30,395 nt of DNA, from contig CABSIA010000018.1 in the NCBI GenBank assembly GCA_902477645.1, positions 1 to 30,395 of the forward strand, written 5' to 3'. The DNA comes from an uncultured Prevotella sp. GTDB lineage: Bacteria > Bacteroidota > Bacteroidia > Bacteroidales > Bacteroidaceae. The notes under the pieces were generated by a model. It did no database searches, was not told where the DNA came from, and worked only from the letters and a program-made list of their open reading frames with translations. Of this stretch, positions 16,229 to 24,354 are shown piece after piece. Positions within the stretch are counted from its first letter, which is position 1, and the number at the start of each line of letters is the position of its first letter. Made by a program: the position numbers and the translations under genes.

Positions 16229-16322
16229 AAAAAAATGCAGCCGCTTGCGATGGCTGATGCAGCCGCTTTCATGTGCCATCGGAAGCGGCTGCGGTGGCAC
16301 ATACTGTTGGCAGCATTTTTTT
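16229..16322. terminator. bidirectional hairpin region with competing stems
   Basis: An A-run with TGC (16229-16238) pairs with GCATTTTTTT (16313-16322), giving U-tracts on both strands. Inside, GCAGCCGCTTGCGATGGC (16237-16254) pairs with 16275-16292 with one mismatch. A second GCAGCCGCTT (16259-16268) can compete for the same partner, and ATGTGCCA (16271-16278) can pair with TGGCACAT (16295-16302). Probably a terminator for the ATPase gene with possible alternative folds. Confidence 0.6.
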
Positions 16323-16521
16323 CTCATGTTTTTTAATGATACAAAGCTGATTTTTACGGGGCAGGAGTAATAAAAATCAGGGCTAATGTAGTTGATGCGG
16401 CAACAGCAAAAGAAAAATCAGTGTAGATATGTAACTGCCCCATATCTGGTTATGAAGTCGAAAATATATGAAACAAATGTTATTAAAATGGTATAATTAC
16501 ATTTTTATCTGTTTTTATTCT

Positions 16522-16529
16522 TATCTTTG
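16522..16529 (+). promoter_or_regulatory. candidate -7 box for TPM-lemA genes
   Basis: TATCTTTG followed by C matches TAnnTTTG. The transcript would start near 16537, which excludes the in-frame ATG at 16468 and supports the ATG at 16549. Confidence 0.45.
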
Positions 16530-16548
16530 CCCCGATAAATATTTTTAT

Positions 16549-17388
16549 ATGCGATACAGATTTCTGGCTCTGATAGCCTTCATAACAATAATCTTAGGCT
16601 TCGCCACTCCTGTCTGGGCAGAGGTGTGGTCGGCCGACAACATAGAGATGGTTCACCTGAAAGACCGCACACGGTATGTCTGCGACCCCGATGGCATTCT
16701 CTCTGCCGATGTCCGCACGGCCTCCGACAGGTATCTCGACTCGCTGCGCCGTGGCTGCGGCATACAGGCCGTGTTTGTCGTGGCCAACAGGGTAAAGGGA
16801 GGCGACACATTCCGCATGGCACAGGACATTGGAAACAAATATGGCGTGGGCGACAAGGAAACCCGCCGCGGACTTGTAGTGGTCATTGCCGTAGAGGACA
16901 GACGCTACACCATAGCTCCAGGCAAGGGGCTTGAGGCCGACTTTACTGATGTTGAGACCCGCCGGATGGCTGACGCATACGTCGTTCCGAATATGAGACG
17001 CGGCAATACCGGCATGGCTGTGCTCGAGACATCAAAGGCTCTGCTCGCGAAGTTTAAAACCGGCAAAATGCCTTTGCCGAAAGACACTGAGGGCGGAGAG
17101 ACGACAGCCGCTGACTGGGTTGTCATCATCATATTGCTGCTAATGATATTCGGAATACCTTTGTTCTTTCTTCTACAGTCCATTCTGCTGCAGCTCGGTG
17201 TGATAAAGAAACCGTGGATAGACCCTAAGAAAACCGGACGCAATGGCAGAAACCGCCGGAACGACAGAGACAATTTTCCTCCGTTTATATTCTTCGGCGG
17301 CGGTGGCTCACGAGGTGGTGGCGGGCCGATAGGCGGAAGTTTTGGCGGAGGCAGCTTCGGTGGCGGAGGCTCATCGGGCAGCTGGTAG
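16549..17388 (+). CDS. TPM-domain (YgcG-like) membrane protein
   Basis: A 279-aa protein from the ATG at 16549, which gives a proper signal peptide (MRYRFLALIAFITIILGFATPVWA). An upstream in-frame ATG at 16468 adds 27 residues and is unlikely. Residues about 38-165 form the TPM domain (VCDPDGILS, GIQAVFVVANRV, RGLVVVIAVEDRRYTIAPGKGLE). A membrane helix follows (about 187-210), then a short basic linker (GRNGRNRRND) and a Gly/Ser/Phe-rich tail (GGSFGGGSFGGGGSSGSW), the usual ending of YgcG-type proteins. TPM proteins are periplasmic; proposed roles include photosystem repair in plants and phosphatase-like activity, but the bacterial function is unsettled. lemA follows 157 nt downstream, a pairing often seen. 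Confidence 0.88.
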   Translation: MRYRFLALIAFITIILGFATPVWAEVWSADNIEMVHLKDRTRYVCDPDGILSADVRTASDRYLDSLRRGCGIQAVFVVANRVKGGDTFRMAQDIGNKYGVGDKETRRGLVVVIAVEDRRYTIAPGKGLEADFTDVETRRMADAYVVPNMRRGNTGMAVLETSKALLAKFKTGKMPLPKDTEGGETTAADWVVIIILLLMIFGIPLFFLLQSILLQLGVIKKPWIDPKKTGRNGRNRRNDRDNFPPFIFFGGGGSRGGGGPIGGSFGGGSFGGGGSSGSW

Positions 17389-17393
17389 GGAAA

Positions 17394-17421
17394 GTGAAGA
17401 GTGAAGAACAAAGAGTGAAGA
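17394..17421 (+). repeat. short direct repeats GTGAAGA
   Basis: GTGAAGA occurs at 17394, 17401 and 17415, just after the TPM gene stop codon and before lemA. The first two are adjacent, the third is offset by 7 nt. Short, low information; could be a remnant of intergenic repeat expansion. Confidence 0.4.
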
Positions 17422-17545
17422 ATCCCTTACTAATATAATGTTGTGGCTATACATATACCTACAAAACCATACTCCCTCCTACACACACCTACGTATAAAT
17501 TAAAAATATTAAACAAAATAATAATTATTAAATAATAAATAACAA

Positions 17546-18127
17546 ATGAAAAAATCAACTCTTATCATCATTGGTGTCGTTGCAGTTGCCCTGTTGTGGG
17601 CATTCTCGGCCTACAACGGCATGGTAAAGAAACAGGAAGGAGCTACGACTGCTCTGGCCGATGTCCAGGCCACATATCAGCGCCGCGCCGACTTGCTGCC
17701 AAATCTCACAAAAACGGTAAAGGCGTATGCCAAGCACGAGAACGAGACTTTCCAGGCCGTGACAAAAGCACGCGCGGAGGCTACACAGATTAAGCTCGAC
17801 CCGGAGAACCTCACGCCTGAGAAGCTGGCGGCTTTCCAGAAAGCACAGGGAAACGTGGCGTCGGCATTGGGCAGACTTATGGCGATAGCTGAGAATTATC
17901 CGGAGCTGAAGGCAAGCGAGAACTTTAAAGACTTGCAGGTACAGCTTGAGGGCACCGAGAACCGCATCAATGAGGCACGCCAAAAATATAATGCCGCCGT
18001 GCAGACCTACAACCAGTCGGTGCGTACAATGCCGAACGTCCTGATTGCTGGCATGCTCGGGTTTGACAGAATGAGCAAGTTCGAGGCTGCCGCCGGTGCG
18101 GAGAAAGCGCCGGAGCTTGACTTGTAG
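17546..18127 (+). CDS. lemA: LemA family protein
   Basis: A 193-aa protein with an N-terminal membrane helix (about 5-23, LIIIGVVAVALLWAFSAYNG) and the LemA helical-bundle signature: QRRADLLPNLTKTVKAYAKHE, ASALGRLMAIAENYPELKASENFKDLQVQLEGTENRINEARQKYN and a C-terminal FDRMSKFEAAAGAEKAPELDL. Full family length. LemA proteins have an outward-facing helical bundle and commonly neighbour TPM-domain genes, as here; their biochemical role is unknown. The 157-nt gap from the TPM gene holds three GTGAAGA repeats. A strong terminator follows at 18153-18196. Confidence 0.93.
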   Translation: MKKSTLIIIGVVAVALLWAFSAYNGMVKKQEGATTALADVQATYQRRADLLPNLTKTVKAYAKHENETFQAVTKARAEATQIKLDPENLTPEKLAAFQKAQGNVASALGRLMAIAENYPELKASENFKDLQVQLEGTENRINEARQKYNAAVQTYNQSVRTMPNVLIAGMLGFDRMSKFEAAAGAEKAPELDL

Positions 18128-18152
18128 CAGGAAACTCAAAAATTATGCTGGA

Positions 18153-18196
18153 AAGGGGAATGGACTATAAAAATTGCTCCATTCCCCTTCTTTTTT
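18153..18196 (+). terminator. rho-independent terminator after lemA
   Basis: AAGGGGAATGGA (18153-18164) pairs perfectly with TCCATTCCCCTT (18178-18189), a 12-bp stem with a 13-nt loop, followed by C and six T. It ends the TPM-lemA unit. Confidence 0.88.
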
Positions 18197-18271
18197 GACA
18201 TATCTTATATCGGTGCACAATATTGATTTTATAGAGGCGTTTCTTACCGAAACATAAATCTGCTAAAACAA

Positions 18272-19588
18272 ATGAGGTGTTTATTAATTTTATTATTGTC
18301 GTGTGTTGCCGCAGCAGAATCCTTTGCCCAAGTGTTCCGTCAGGAATTTGGCTCTCCGAAAAAGACATTTACTGAGGTCATGGCCGTCCCCAGCCATGCC
18401 GACAGCTACTATAAGCTCGGAGAGCAGGCGTTGCTTCGCATCACGGCAAGTGAGGGCGGCGTACCCGTAAATGGAGTTGTGGTAAAATATTGGGCAGGGC
18501 CGGAGATGCTCCTTCCCGAGCATGCCGACTCAACAGTTTTTGTCAATGGTGAGGCGGTAATAAAAATAGGGACTATGACAGAGCCGGGATTTTTGGCTTG
18601 CAGATACGAGCTGTCTCTTGGCGGCAAGCGATACCGTGACTTGCGCAAAGTGGCGTTCGAGCCTGAGCGGATTAAGACTTTCACGGACATGCCTTCCGAC
18701 TTCTCCGCTTTCTGGAATAAAGCCCTGAGGAAAGCAAGATCTTTCGACTTTGAGCCTGAGTACTTTGACGTACCCGAGGCCTCAGACTCCGCATTGAAGA
18801 CAAGCCTTGTGAGGCTCCGCGTCGGAAAAGACAAATGGATATATGGCTATCTGACCCAGCCGCTCGATGGCAAGCGGCATCCTGTGGTGCTTGTTCCGCC
18901 AGGTGCTGGCAGCAGCAAGATTTTTCCTTCTGACTATTTTCCGAAACGTGGCATGATTTACATGAAGATAGAGATTCATGGCAACGACCCGCGGCTGCCC
19001 GACACGGAGTATGCCGCTACATGCAAGGCAAAAAGCGAGGGATATGAGCGCAGAGACATCACGGAGAAAGACTCCTATTATTACAAAGATGTGTATGTGG
19101 GGTGTGCCAGGGCGGTGGACTTCCTCTGCTCGCTGCCCGGCTGGGACGGCAAGAACGTTATCGTCACAGGAGGCTCTCAGGGTGGCGCGCTGACTCTTGT
19201 TACGGCAGCCCTCAGCGATAAGGTCACGCTGTGCGCTCCTTTCTACCCGGCGCTTTGCGACCTGCAGGGCTTCCGCCACGGCAGGGCTGGAGGATGGCCG
19301 AAGTTCTTCTCCAAGTACTATGGCAACGGCAGCGACAGCATCCCTGTTGACAAAGCCTCAGAGACACTCCGCTATTTCGATGTCGTAAACTTTGCGCGCA
19401 CAGTGAGGGTTCCTGTCTTCATGAGCTGGGGATATAGCGACGACACCTGCTCGCCCTCGTCTGTCTGGGCGGCATGGAACGAGATCTCGGCTCCAAAGGA
19501 AAAAGACGTCACACCGGCGAGCGGACACTGGCGCTTCGAGAGCAGTCAGAATAAGTGTGCCGCATGGATGGAGAAACTATTAAAATAA
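18272..19588 (+). CDS. CE7-like acetyl (xylan) esterase, secreted
   Basis: A 438-aa alpha/beta-hydrolase with a signal peptide (MRCLLILLLSCVAAAESFA). An N-terminal beta-sandwich of about 110 residues is followed by the hydrolase domain. The nucleophile elbow is GGSQGG with Ser302; Asp390/Asp391 (GYSDDTCSP) and His419 (SGHW) complete the triad. The GGSQGG and SDDTCSP segments are typical of the AXE1/CE7 acetyl esterases; the usual HE after the catalytic His is HW here, and the RGQ motif is not clearly present, so it is a divergent member. It would remove O-acetyl groups from hemicellulose or pectin. The GH28 gene starts 15 nt downstream, suggesting co-transcription and joint attack on acetylated plant polysaccharide (inference). 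Confidence 0.82.
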   Translation: MRCLLILLLSCVAAAESFAQVFRQEFGSPKKTFTEVMAVPSHADSYYKLGEQALLRITASEGGVPVNGVVVKYWAGPEMLLPEHADSTVFVNGEAVIKIGTMTEPGFLACRYELSLGGKRYRDLRKVAFEPERIKTFTDMPSDFSAFWNKALRKARSFDFEPEYFDVPEASDSALKTSLVRLRVGKDKWIYGYLTQPLDGKRHPVVLVPPGAGSSKIFPSDYFPKRGMIYMKIEIHGNDPRLPDTEYAATCKAKSEGYERRDITEKDSYYYKDVYVGCARAVDFLCSLPGWDGKNVIVTGGSQGGALTLVTAALSDKVTLCAPFYPALCDLQGFRHGRAGGWPKFFSKYYGNGSDSIPVDKASETLRYFDVVNFARTVRVPVFMSWGYSDDTCSPSSVWAAWNEISAPKEKDVTPASGHWRFESSQNKCAAWMEKLLK

Positions 19589-19603
19589 ATCAAAATATCT
19601 ATC

Positions 19604-20995
19604 ATGAAAAAATTATTCTTTATTCTATTGGCGGCATTGGCAGGCTTTTCTGTTTCCGCACTCGCCAGCGGCAAAAAGGTTCCGCAGTATATACTGCACA
19701 ATGTTGAGGCTCCTTTTAAGATGGAGCCGATTAAGGAGTTTGTCTTTCCTGACAGAAAATTTCCTGTCACAAAGTACGGAGCAAAGCCCGGTGGCACTTT
19801 TGACAACACCAAGGCCATAGCAAAGGCAATAGATAAATGCAACAGGGCAGGCGGAGGAACAGTAGTCGTTCCTAAGGGCGTTTGGCTTACAGGACCTATC
19901 CATCTTAAAAGCAACGTAAATCTTTGCCTTGAGGAAGGTGCTGTGGTTGAGTTCTCCGACAACTGCACCGACTATCTGCCTGCCGTGCAGACCTCGTGGG
20001 AGGGTATGGAATGTTTCAACTATTCTCCGCTGGTTTATGCTTTCGCATGCGACAATATCGCCATTACGGGCAAAGGCAAGCTGAGACCGCGCATTAAGGG
20101 ATGGGCACCTTGGTTCAAGCGCCCAAAAGAGCATCTTGAGGCTTCGAGACAACTGTACACCTGGGCCTCTACCGATGTGCCCGTAGAGCAGCGGCAGATG
20201 GCTGTAGGACAGAACAACATGCGCCCGCATCTCATCCATTTCAACCGTTGCTCAAATATTCTCCTCGATGGCTTCAGCATCAACGGGGCTCCTTTCTGGA
20301 CCATACACCTCTTCCTCTGCGACGGCGGCATAGCGCGAAATCTGAATGTTTATGCTCATAACCACAACAACGATGGCATAGACCTTGACCTTGAGATGAC
20401 AAAGAATGTACTGGTGGAGAATTGCCAGTTCGACCAGGGCGACGATGCCGTGGTCATAAAGTCTGGCCGCAACCGTGATGCATGGCGTGTCGGACAGCCT
20501 ACAGAAAATGTTGTAGTGCGTAACTGCAAGATTATAAAGGGGCATTGTCTGCTTGGCATAGGCAGCGAGATGAGCGGAGGTGTCAGAAACATTCTGATGG
20601 AGAACTGCGAGGCCGCAGACAGCGTGTTCCGTATGATGTATCTTAAGACAAACCACCGCCGTGGCGGTTTCATACATAATGTATATATGCGCAACTGCCA
20701 CGGCACATGCGCAGGAAGGATGTTTGAGATAGACACCGATGTGCTTTATCAGTGGAAAGACATTGTGCCAACTTACGAGACCAAGATAACCGATATCCAC
20801 GACATCTATATGGAAAACTGCTCTATAAAGCGCGCCGACGCTGTCTACGAGATAAATGGCGATGCAAGAAAACCAGTTCACGACATTTATTTGCGCAATG
20901 TAAATGTAGGCACCGTGCATAAGTTTATAAACAAATCGACCAATACATTCAATGTTGTGTCGGAAAACCTGAAATACGATAAAACAAATTTCTAA
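19604..20995 (+). CDS. GH28 polygalacturonase-like enzyme, secreted
   Basis: A 463-aa right-handed beta-helix protein with a signal peptide (cleavage near ALAS at 22). GH28 catalytic signatures are present: N255-N256-D257 (HNNDGID), Q278-G-D280-D281, the His314 region (GHCLLGIGSEMSGG) and the MYLKTN segment equivalent to RIK. The three catalytic aspartates of the inverting mechanism are therefore intact. The opening FPVTKYGAKPGG...NTKAIAKAIDKCNRAGGGTVVVPKG is the standard N-terminal turn. Role: hydrolysis of galacturonan or rhamnogalacturonan backbones, at the periplasm or surface. It forms an operon with the esterase and ends in a terminator at 21006-21031. No SusC/SusD pair or sensor is present here, so it is not a full polysaccharide utilisation locus within the window. 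Confidence 0.92.
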   Translation: MKKLFFILLAALAGFSVSALASGKKVPQYILHNVEAPFKMEPIKEFVFPDRKFPVTKYGAKPGGTFDNTKAIAKAIDKCNRAGGGTVVVPKGVWLTGPIHLKSNVNLCLEEGAVVEFSDNCTDYLPAVQTSWEGMECFNYSPLVYAFACDNIAITGKGKLRPRIKGWAPWFKRPKEHLEASRQLYTWASTDVPVEQRQMAVGQNNMRPHLIHFNRCSNILLDGFSINGAPFWTIHLFLCDGGIARNLNVYAHNHNNDGIDLDLEMTKNVLVENCQFDQGDDAVVIKSGRNRDAWRVGQPTENVVVRNCKIIKGHCLLGIGSEMSGGVRNILMENCEAADSVFRMMYLKTNHRRGGFIHNVYMRNCHGTCAGRMFEIDTDVLYQWKDIVPTYETKITDIHDIYMENCSIKRADAVYEINGDARKPVHDIYLRNVNVGTVHKFINKSTNTFNVVSENLKYDKTNF

Positions 20996-21005
20996 GTTAA
21001 GATGA

Positions 21006-21031
21006 GGGTGTGTCATTTGATACACCCTTTT
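21006..21031 (+). terminator. rho-independent terminator after GH28 gene
   Basis: GGGTGTGTCA (21006-21015) pairs with TGATACACCC (21018-21027) around a two-base TT centre (the end closest to the loop is weak, with one G-U pair), followed by four T. It lies 10 nt after the GH28 stop. Confidence 0.8.
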
Positions 21032-21130
21032 ATGTTTGTATCTATAAGTTGATTATTATTCGTTTACTATTTATTTTGCATTGCTTAAAATATTTTCACG
21101 AAATACTCCCTTTATTAAAAAAATATTTAT

Positions 21131-21138
21131 TAAATTTG
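21131..21138 (+). promoter_or_regulatory. candidate -7 box for the small protein/surface-protein cluster
   Basis: TAAATTTG matches TAnnTTTG exactly; the start of transcription would be near 21145, giving a leader of about 45 nt before the ATG at 21190. The region at about 21111 (CCCTTTATTA) is a weak -33 candidate. It could serve the whole cluster to the right, since no terminator is seen before 21475. Confidence 0.5.
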
Positions 21139-21189
21139 TACCCAACTTATAGTGCTTGTTCTTTTGATTACAAACTAATATAAAAAAAT

Positions 21190-21375
21190 ATGAGAAGTAA
21201 AAAAAAGTATTTAAAACCTAAAGCGGGTATTATTCAGTCGCTGGCGGCAGAGTTGTTGAGTGGCTCGAATGATGAAATTAACTTTCCAATTGGCGGTGGT
21301 GGCGATGCCAGTGGAAGTGGGTATCCTGAGCCACAATCAAAAAATTACAATCTATGGGAAAAAGATGAAGAATAA
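21190..21375 (+). CDS. small Lys/Gly-rich protein, unknown function
   Basis: A 61-aa ORF with a Lys-rich N-terminus (MRSKKKYLKPKAG), a short hydrophobic stretch ending in ELLSGS, a Gly-rich linker (PIGGGGDASGSG) and an acidic C-terminus with NLWEKDEE. It has no classical signal peptide or membrane helix. The pattern KxYxKP..., LL(A/S)GS, Gly-rich middle, N(L/V)W-acidic end is one I associate with abundant uncharacterised small proteins in Prevotella-type genomes, but I cannot name a family. A good TAAATTTG promoter box lies 52 nt upstream and the BspA-like gene begins 99 nt downstream. Possible roles such as a secreted peptide, precursor peptide or regulator are speculation. Confidence 0.65.
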   Translation: MRSKKKYLKPKAGIIQSLAAELLSGSNDEINFPIGGGGDASGSGYPEPQSKNYNLWEKDEE

Positions 21376-21474
21376 GAATTCTTGCATTAGAGTTCGTAAT
21401 GCATCCTTACATGGAAAACATTCTGTTATTGAAGAAAACAAATTAATAAACAAATAACCAAACAGTATATTGCA

Positions 21475-24354
21475 ATGAAAAAGAAACTGCTTCTGCTTGC
21501 CGTACTTCTCTGCACGGCCGTGGCTGGTGCCAATGCTGCTATCGACGAGAGTCTTAGCACACTGATCACAACATCGAGCGATGTTACAATTACCGAAGTT
21601 ACTAACGATGAAGCCTATCCTTGGACCGTTACGGATGGTGTGGCTACAAACACCAATGGTAAGACGAGCACTGAGAACGAGTCAGCCATTACTATAAAGT
21701 TCAGCTGTTCTGGACCGACGGTGTTGTCTCACAAATACACTCTCGATTGCTATAATTATTATGAGTATAGGAGAATATATGTAGACGGCCTTAAGGTAAT
21801 AGAAGCAAATACCAATACTTCTGATTTCACACAAAGTACCCTTTACAGGAGGTTTGAGGCCGGTGAGCACGAAATAAGGTTCGCTTATTATCATAGATAT
21901 ACGACTTCAAGCTATACTCAGACAATAAATATTCGTGATATAGATATTTCCTCAGTTGAGAGCAAATACAAGACCATTGCACTCAGTGCGCCAGGCACAT
22001 TGGGCAATGAGGCTTTGGCTCTTGTAAATACATTGCCAGAGATGGACTATCTGCGACTGAGTGGAAAAATGAACTCTGACGACTGGAGCCAAATCACAAA
22101 GATGACAGGGTTGAAAGCCATAGACATGACAGATGCTGAGGTAACAGATATTCCTGCAAGTGCTTTTGAAAATACAGTGCTGCGCTTTGTAGAGTTGCCA
22201 AAAACTCTCAAAACCATCGGCAACAGGGCTTTCTATGATCGTTATCTAACAGGTAAACTGATTCTTCCCGAAGGGTTGGAGAGTATGGGCGAGTATGCTT
22301 TTTACAATAATCTGATTACAGAGGTCACGATACCAAATAGTGTTACCTCTATGAGAAATTATTTGTTTTATAACAATAAACAACTCGCAAAAGTCACCCT
22401 TGGAGATGGATGCGTAAATATTCCAAACTACTGTTTCAGCAGTTGTGATTCTTTGAAAACTGTGAACAATTGTGGCAGTGTGAAGACGATAGGTAACGGG
22501 GCCTTTTATTACTGCCGCATTCTTGAAAACTTAGAAAACATGCGCCCTGTTACTGTCGGTTCAGAGGCTTTTGATTATTGTAATAAACTGAAATCAATGG
22601 ATTTCTCAGAGATGACATCCTTAAGTACTGAGGCATTCTGTAACTGTTCCGCCTTAGAAGAAGTTAATCTACCTAATGTTATCTCTCTTGGTCAAAGTTG
22701 TTTTAGTGGTTGCACCGCACTGAAGAAAGTTGTCATTGGTGACAAGATAGATGCTATACCCTATTATGCTTTCCAATCTTGCAGCAATTTGGAGGAAGTT
22801 GTATTGGGTGCATCTGTACGCTCATTGAGTAGCTACTCCTTCAATATTTATAATAACAATCTCAAAAGACTATACATAAACGCCCCTGCACCTCCTACGG
22901 CTGAGAGCAGTACTCTATACACAACGAATGGTGTTACACTCTATGTACCGGAATATGCTGCAGTTAGCTACAAACTCCACGACTATTGGAGCAAGTTCAC
23001 ATCTGTAGATATCAATCCGAATAAAGTCAATGAGATAACGTTATACAACAAACTCGAACTCACAAGTAATGCACGAATTCCAGATACTCCTAACATGACC
23101 TTGAATTGGGCAAATAGTGTGGGCGGTGCCTTGATAGTAAACGGCAACAACCCCTTGACCCTTAACAACTATTTGCATTATATAAGCATTGGTGACTTTT
23201 GCCCTTCTCTCATAAGCCGCTGCAATGCCATGACATCTGCAACGTCTGCCATAAACCACTATTTTGCCAAGTCGTATTGGTACTACGTGTGCATGCCTTA
23301 CGATGTGAGACGTAGCGATATAACATGCACTAACAACGCCAGCCTTGCTGTGCGCTATTTCGACTCTGAAAGCCGTGCCGCCAATGGCAGTGGTGGAAAC
23401 TGGAAAGATGTCGCAGCCGACGAGATACTTAAAGAGGGACAGGGATATATATTCTATGTCAGTGCCGATTGTTATGTCATGATGCCAGCTACGGAAGAGA
23501 CTCACAACAACATTTTTAAGTCTGAGACTGTCACAACTTCTCTCAACGAGTATGCCTCTCAGGTAAGCAATGATGCCAACTGGAATCTGGTGGGAAATCC
23601 TTATCCTGCTTTCTACGATATTTATTACATGGACTACACAGCTCCTATAACTGTATGGAACACCAACAATAGGACATATAGCGCATATAGTGTTGCCGAT
23701 GACGATTTCGTGCTTACTCCTTTGCAGGCATTCTTTGTCCAGAAGCCTACACTTGTAAGCGGCATAACATTCCAGCCTGAGGGCAGACAGATTAATAAGA
23801 CCATTGAGCACTCTGCTGCTGCCAAGGCCTTGACTCCGTCAAGCACTAACCGCAAGATAGTAGACCTCGTGCTCAGCAATGGTTCTACAGAAGACAGAAC
23901 CCGAGTTGTTGTAAATTCTGAGGCGTCAGACGATTTCTGCCCAGACAACGATGCAAGCAAGATGTTCGCCAATGAGGGTACACCGCAGATTTACACTTTC
24001 AGCGATAACGATATGTTCGCAATTAACGAAGGCTCGCACGCAAGTGGCAGAGTTAACATTGGCGTGTCGTTCCCTGCCGACGGTACCTATACTTTCAACT
24101 TTGAGCGCAATGAGGCATTCGCCCAACTACTCGACAACGGAATGGCCGTAGAGATGCCTTACACCTTCAATGCCTCTGAGGGCATAAGCGAGTCGCGCTT
24201 CACACTCTCGCTCGACAATTCCACAAACGGAATTACTGTTATTGAAACCAGGAATGATGCCGACAACAGCCTCTACACTATTGGAGGTGTGAAGGTTGCC
24301 AACAACATAGGCAAGGGTATCTACATCAAGAACAACAAAAAAATTGTAAAGTAA
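21475..24354 (+). CDS. BspA-like leucine-rich-repeat surface protein
   Basis: A 959-aa protein with a signal peptide (MKKKLLLLAVLLCTAVAGANA, about 1-21). Residues 22-155 are a beta-sandwich-like domain; residues about 185-470 hold LRR_5/BspA-type repeats (IPASAFENTVLRFVELPKTLKTIGNRAF, LPEGLESMGEYAF, IPNSVTSMRNYLF); the rest is a Prevotella-type C-terminal region with WNLVGNPYPAFYDI and FFVQKP, ending in GKGIYIKNNKKIVK. BspA-like proteins of oral and gut Bacteroidales bind host matrix proteins or other bacteria. It is exported across the inner membrane; the tail may act as an outer-membrane export/anchoring signal like T9SS tails (inference). The next gene starts at the base right after its stop codon, so translation is probably coupled. 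Confidence 0.85.
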   Translation: MKKKLLLLAVLLCTAVAGANAAIDESLSTLITTSSDVTITEVTNDEAYPWTVTDGVATNTNGKTSTENESAITIKFSCSGPTVLSHKYTLDCYNYYEYRRIYVDGLKVIEANTNTSDFTQSTLYRRFEAGEHEIRFAYYHRYTTSSYTQTINIRDIDISSVESKYKTIALSAPGTLGNEALALVNTLPEMDYLRLSGKMNSDDWSQITKMTGLKAIDMTDAEVTDIPASAFENTVLRFVELPKTLKTIGNRAFYDRYLTGKLILPEGLESMGEYAFYNNLITEVTIPNSVTSMRNYLFYNNKQLAKVTLGDGCVNIPNYCFSSCDSLKTVNNCGSVKTIGNGAFYYCRILENLENMRPVTVGSEAFDYCNKLKSMDFSEMTSLSTEAFCNCSALEEVNLPNVISLGQSCFSGCTALKKVVIGDKIDAIPYYAFQSCSNLEEVVLGASVRSLSSYSFNIYNNNLKRLYINAPAPPTAESSTLYTTNGVTLYVPEYAAVSYKLHDYWSKFTSVDINPNKVNEITLYNKLELTSNARIPDTPNMTLNWANSVGGALIVNGNNPLTLNNYLHYISIGDFCPSLISRCNAMTSATSAINHYFAKSYWYYVCMPYDVRRSDITCTNNASLAVRYFDSESRAANGSGGNWKDVAADEILKEGQGYIFYVSADCYVMMPATEETHNNIFKSETVTTSLNEYASQVSNDANWNLVGNPYPAFYDIYYMDYTAPITVWNTNNRTYSAYSVADDDFVLTPLQAFFVQKPTLVSGITFQPEGRQINKTIEHSAAAKALTPSSTNRKIVDLVLSNGSTEDRTRVVVNSEASDDFCPDNDASKMFANEGTPQIYTFSDNDMFAINEGSHASGRVNIGVSFPADGTYTFNFERNEAFAQLLDNGMAVEMPYTFNASEGISESRFTLSLDNSTNGITVIETRNDADNSLYTIGGVKVANNIGKGIYIKNNKKIVK

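Larger units (their letters stand above)
16118..16548. other. non-coding spacer between ATPase and TPM genes
   Basis: A 431-nt stretch. It begins with a T-rich tract and a short TCTGTG-bearing near-repeat (16133-16160), contains the hairpin region at 16229-16322, then AT-rich DNA leading to a TATCTTTG box at 16522. No RNA gene or convincing ORF is seen; the frame upstream of 16549 lacks a sensible N-terminus. Confidence 0.5.

Noticed and set aside
18272..20995. Complete polysaccharide utilisation locus
   Set aside because: Only an esterase and a GH28 enzyme are present; no SusC/SusD-like pair, hybrid two-component system or ECF sigma/anti-sigma pair is in the window.
20252..21025. 257-codon minus-strand frame opposite the GH28 gene
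   Set aside because: Antisense to a gene with complete catalytic motifs and crossing its terminator; no domain.
21365..21457. 30-codon ORF (MKNKNSCIRV...) overlapping the end of the small protein gene
   Set aside because: Very short, overlaps the previous stop region, has no recognisable pattern or initiation signal; could be real but is not supported.
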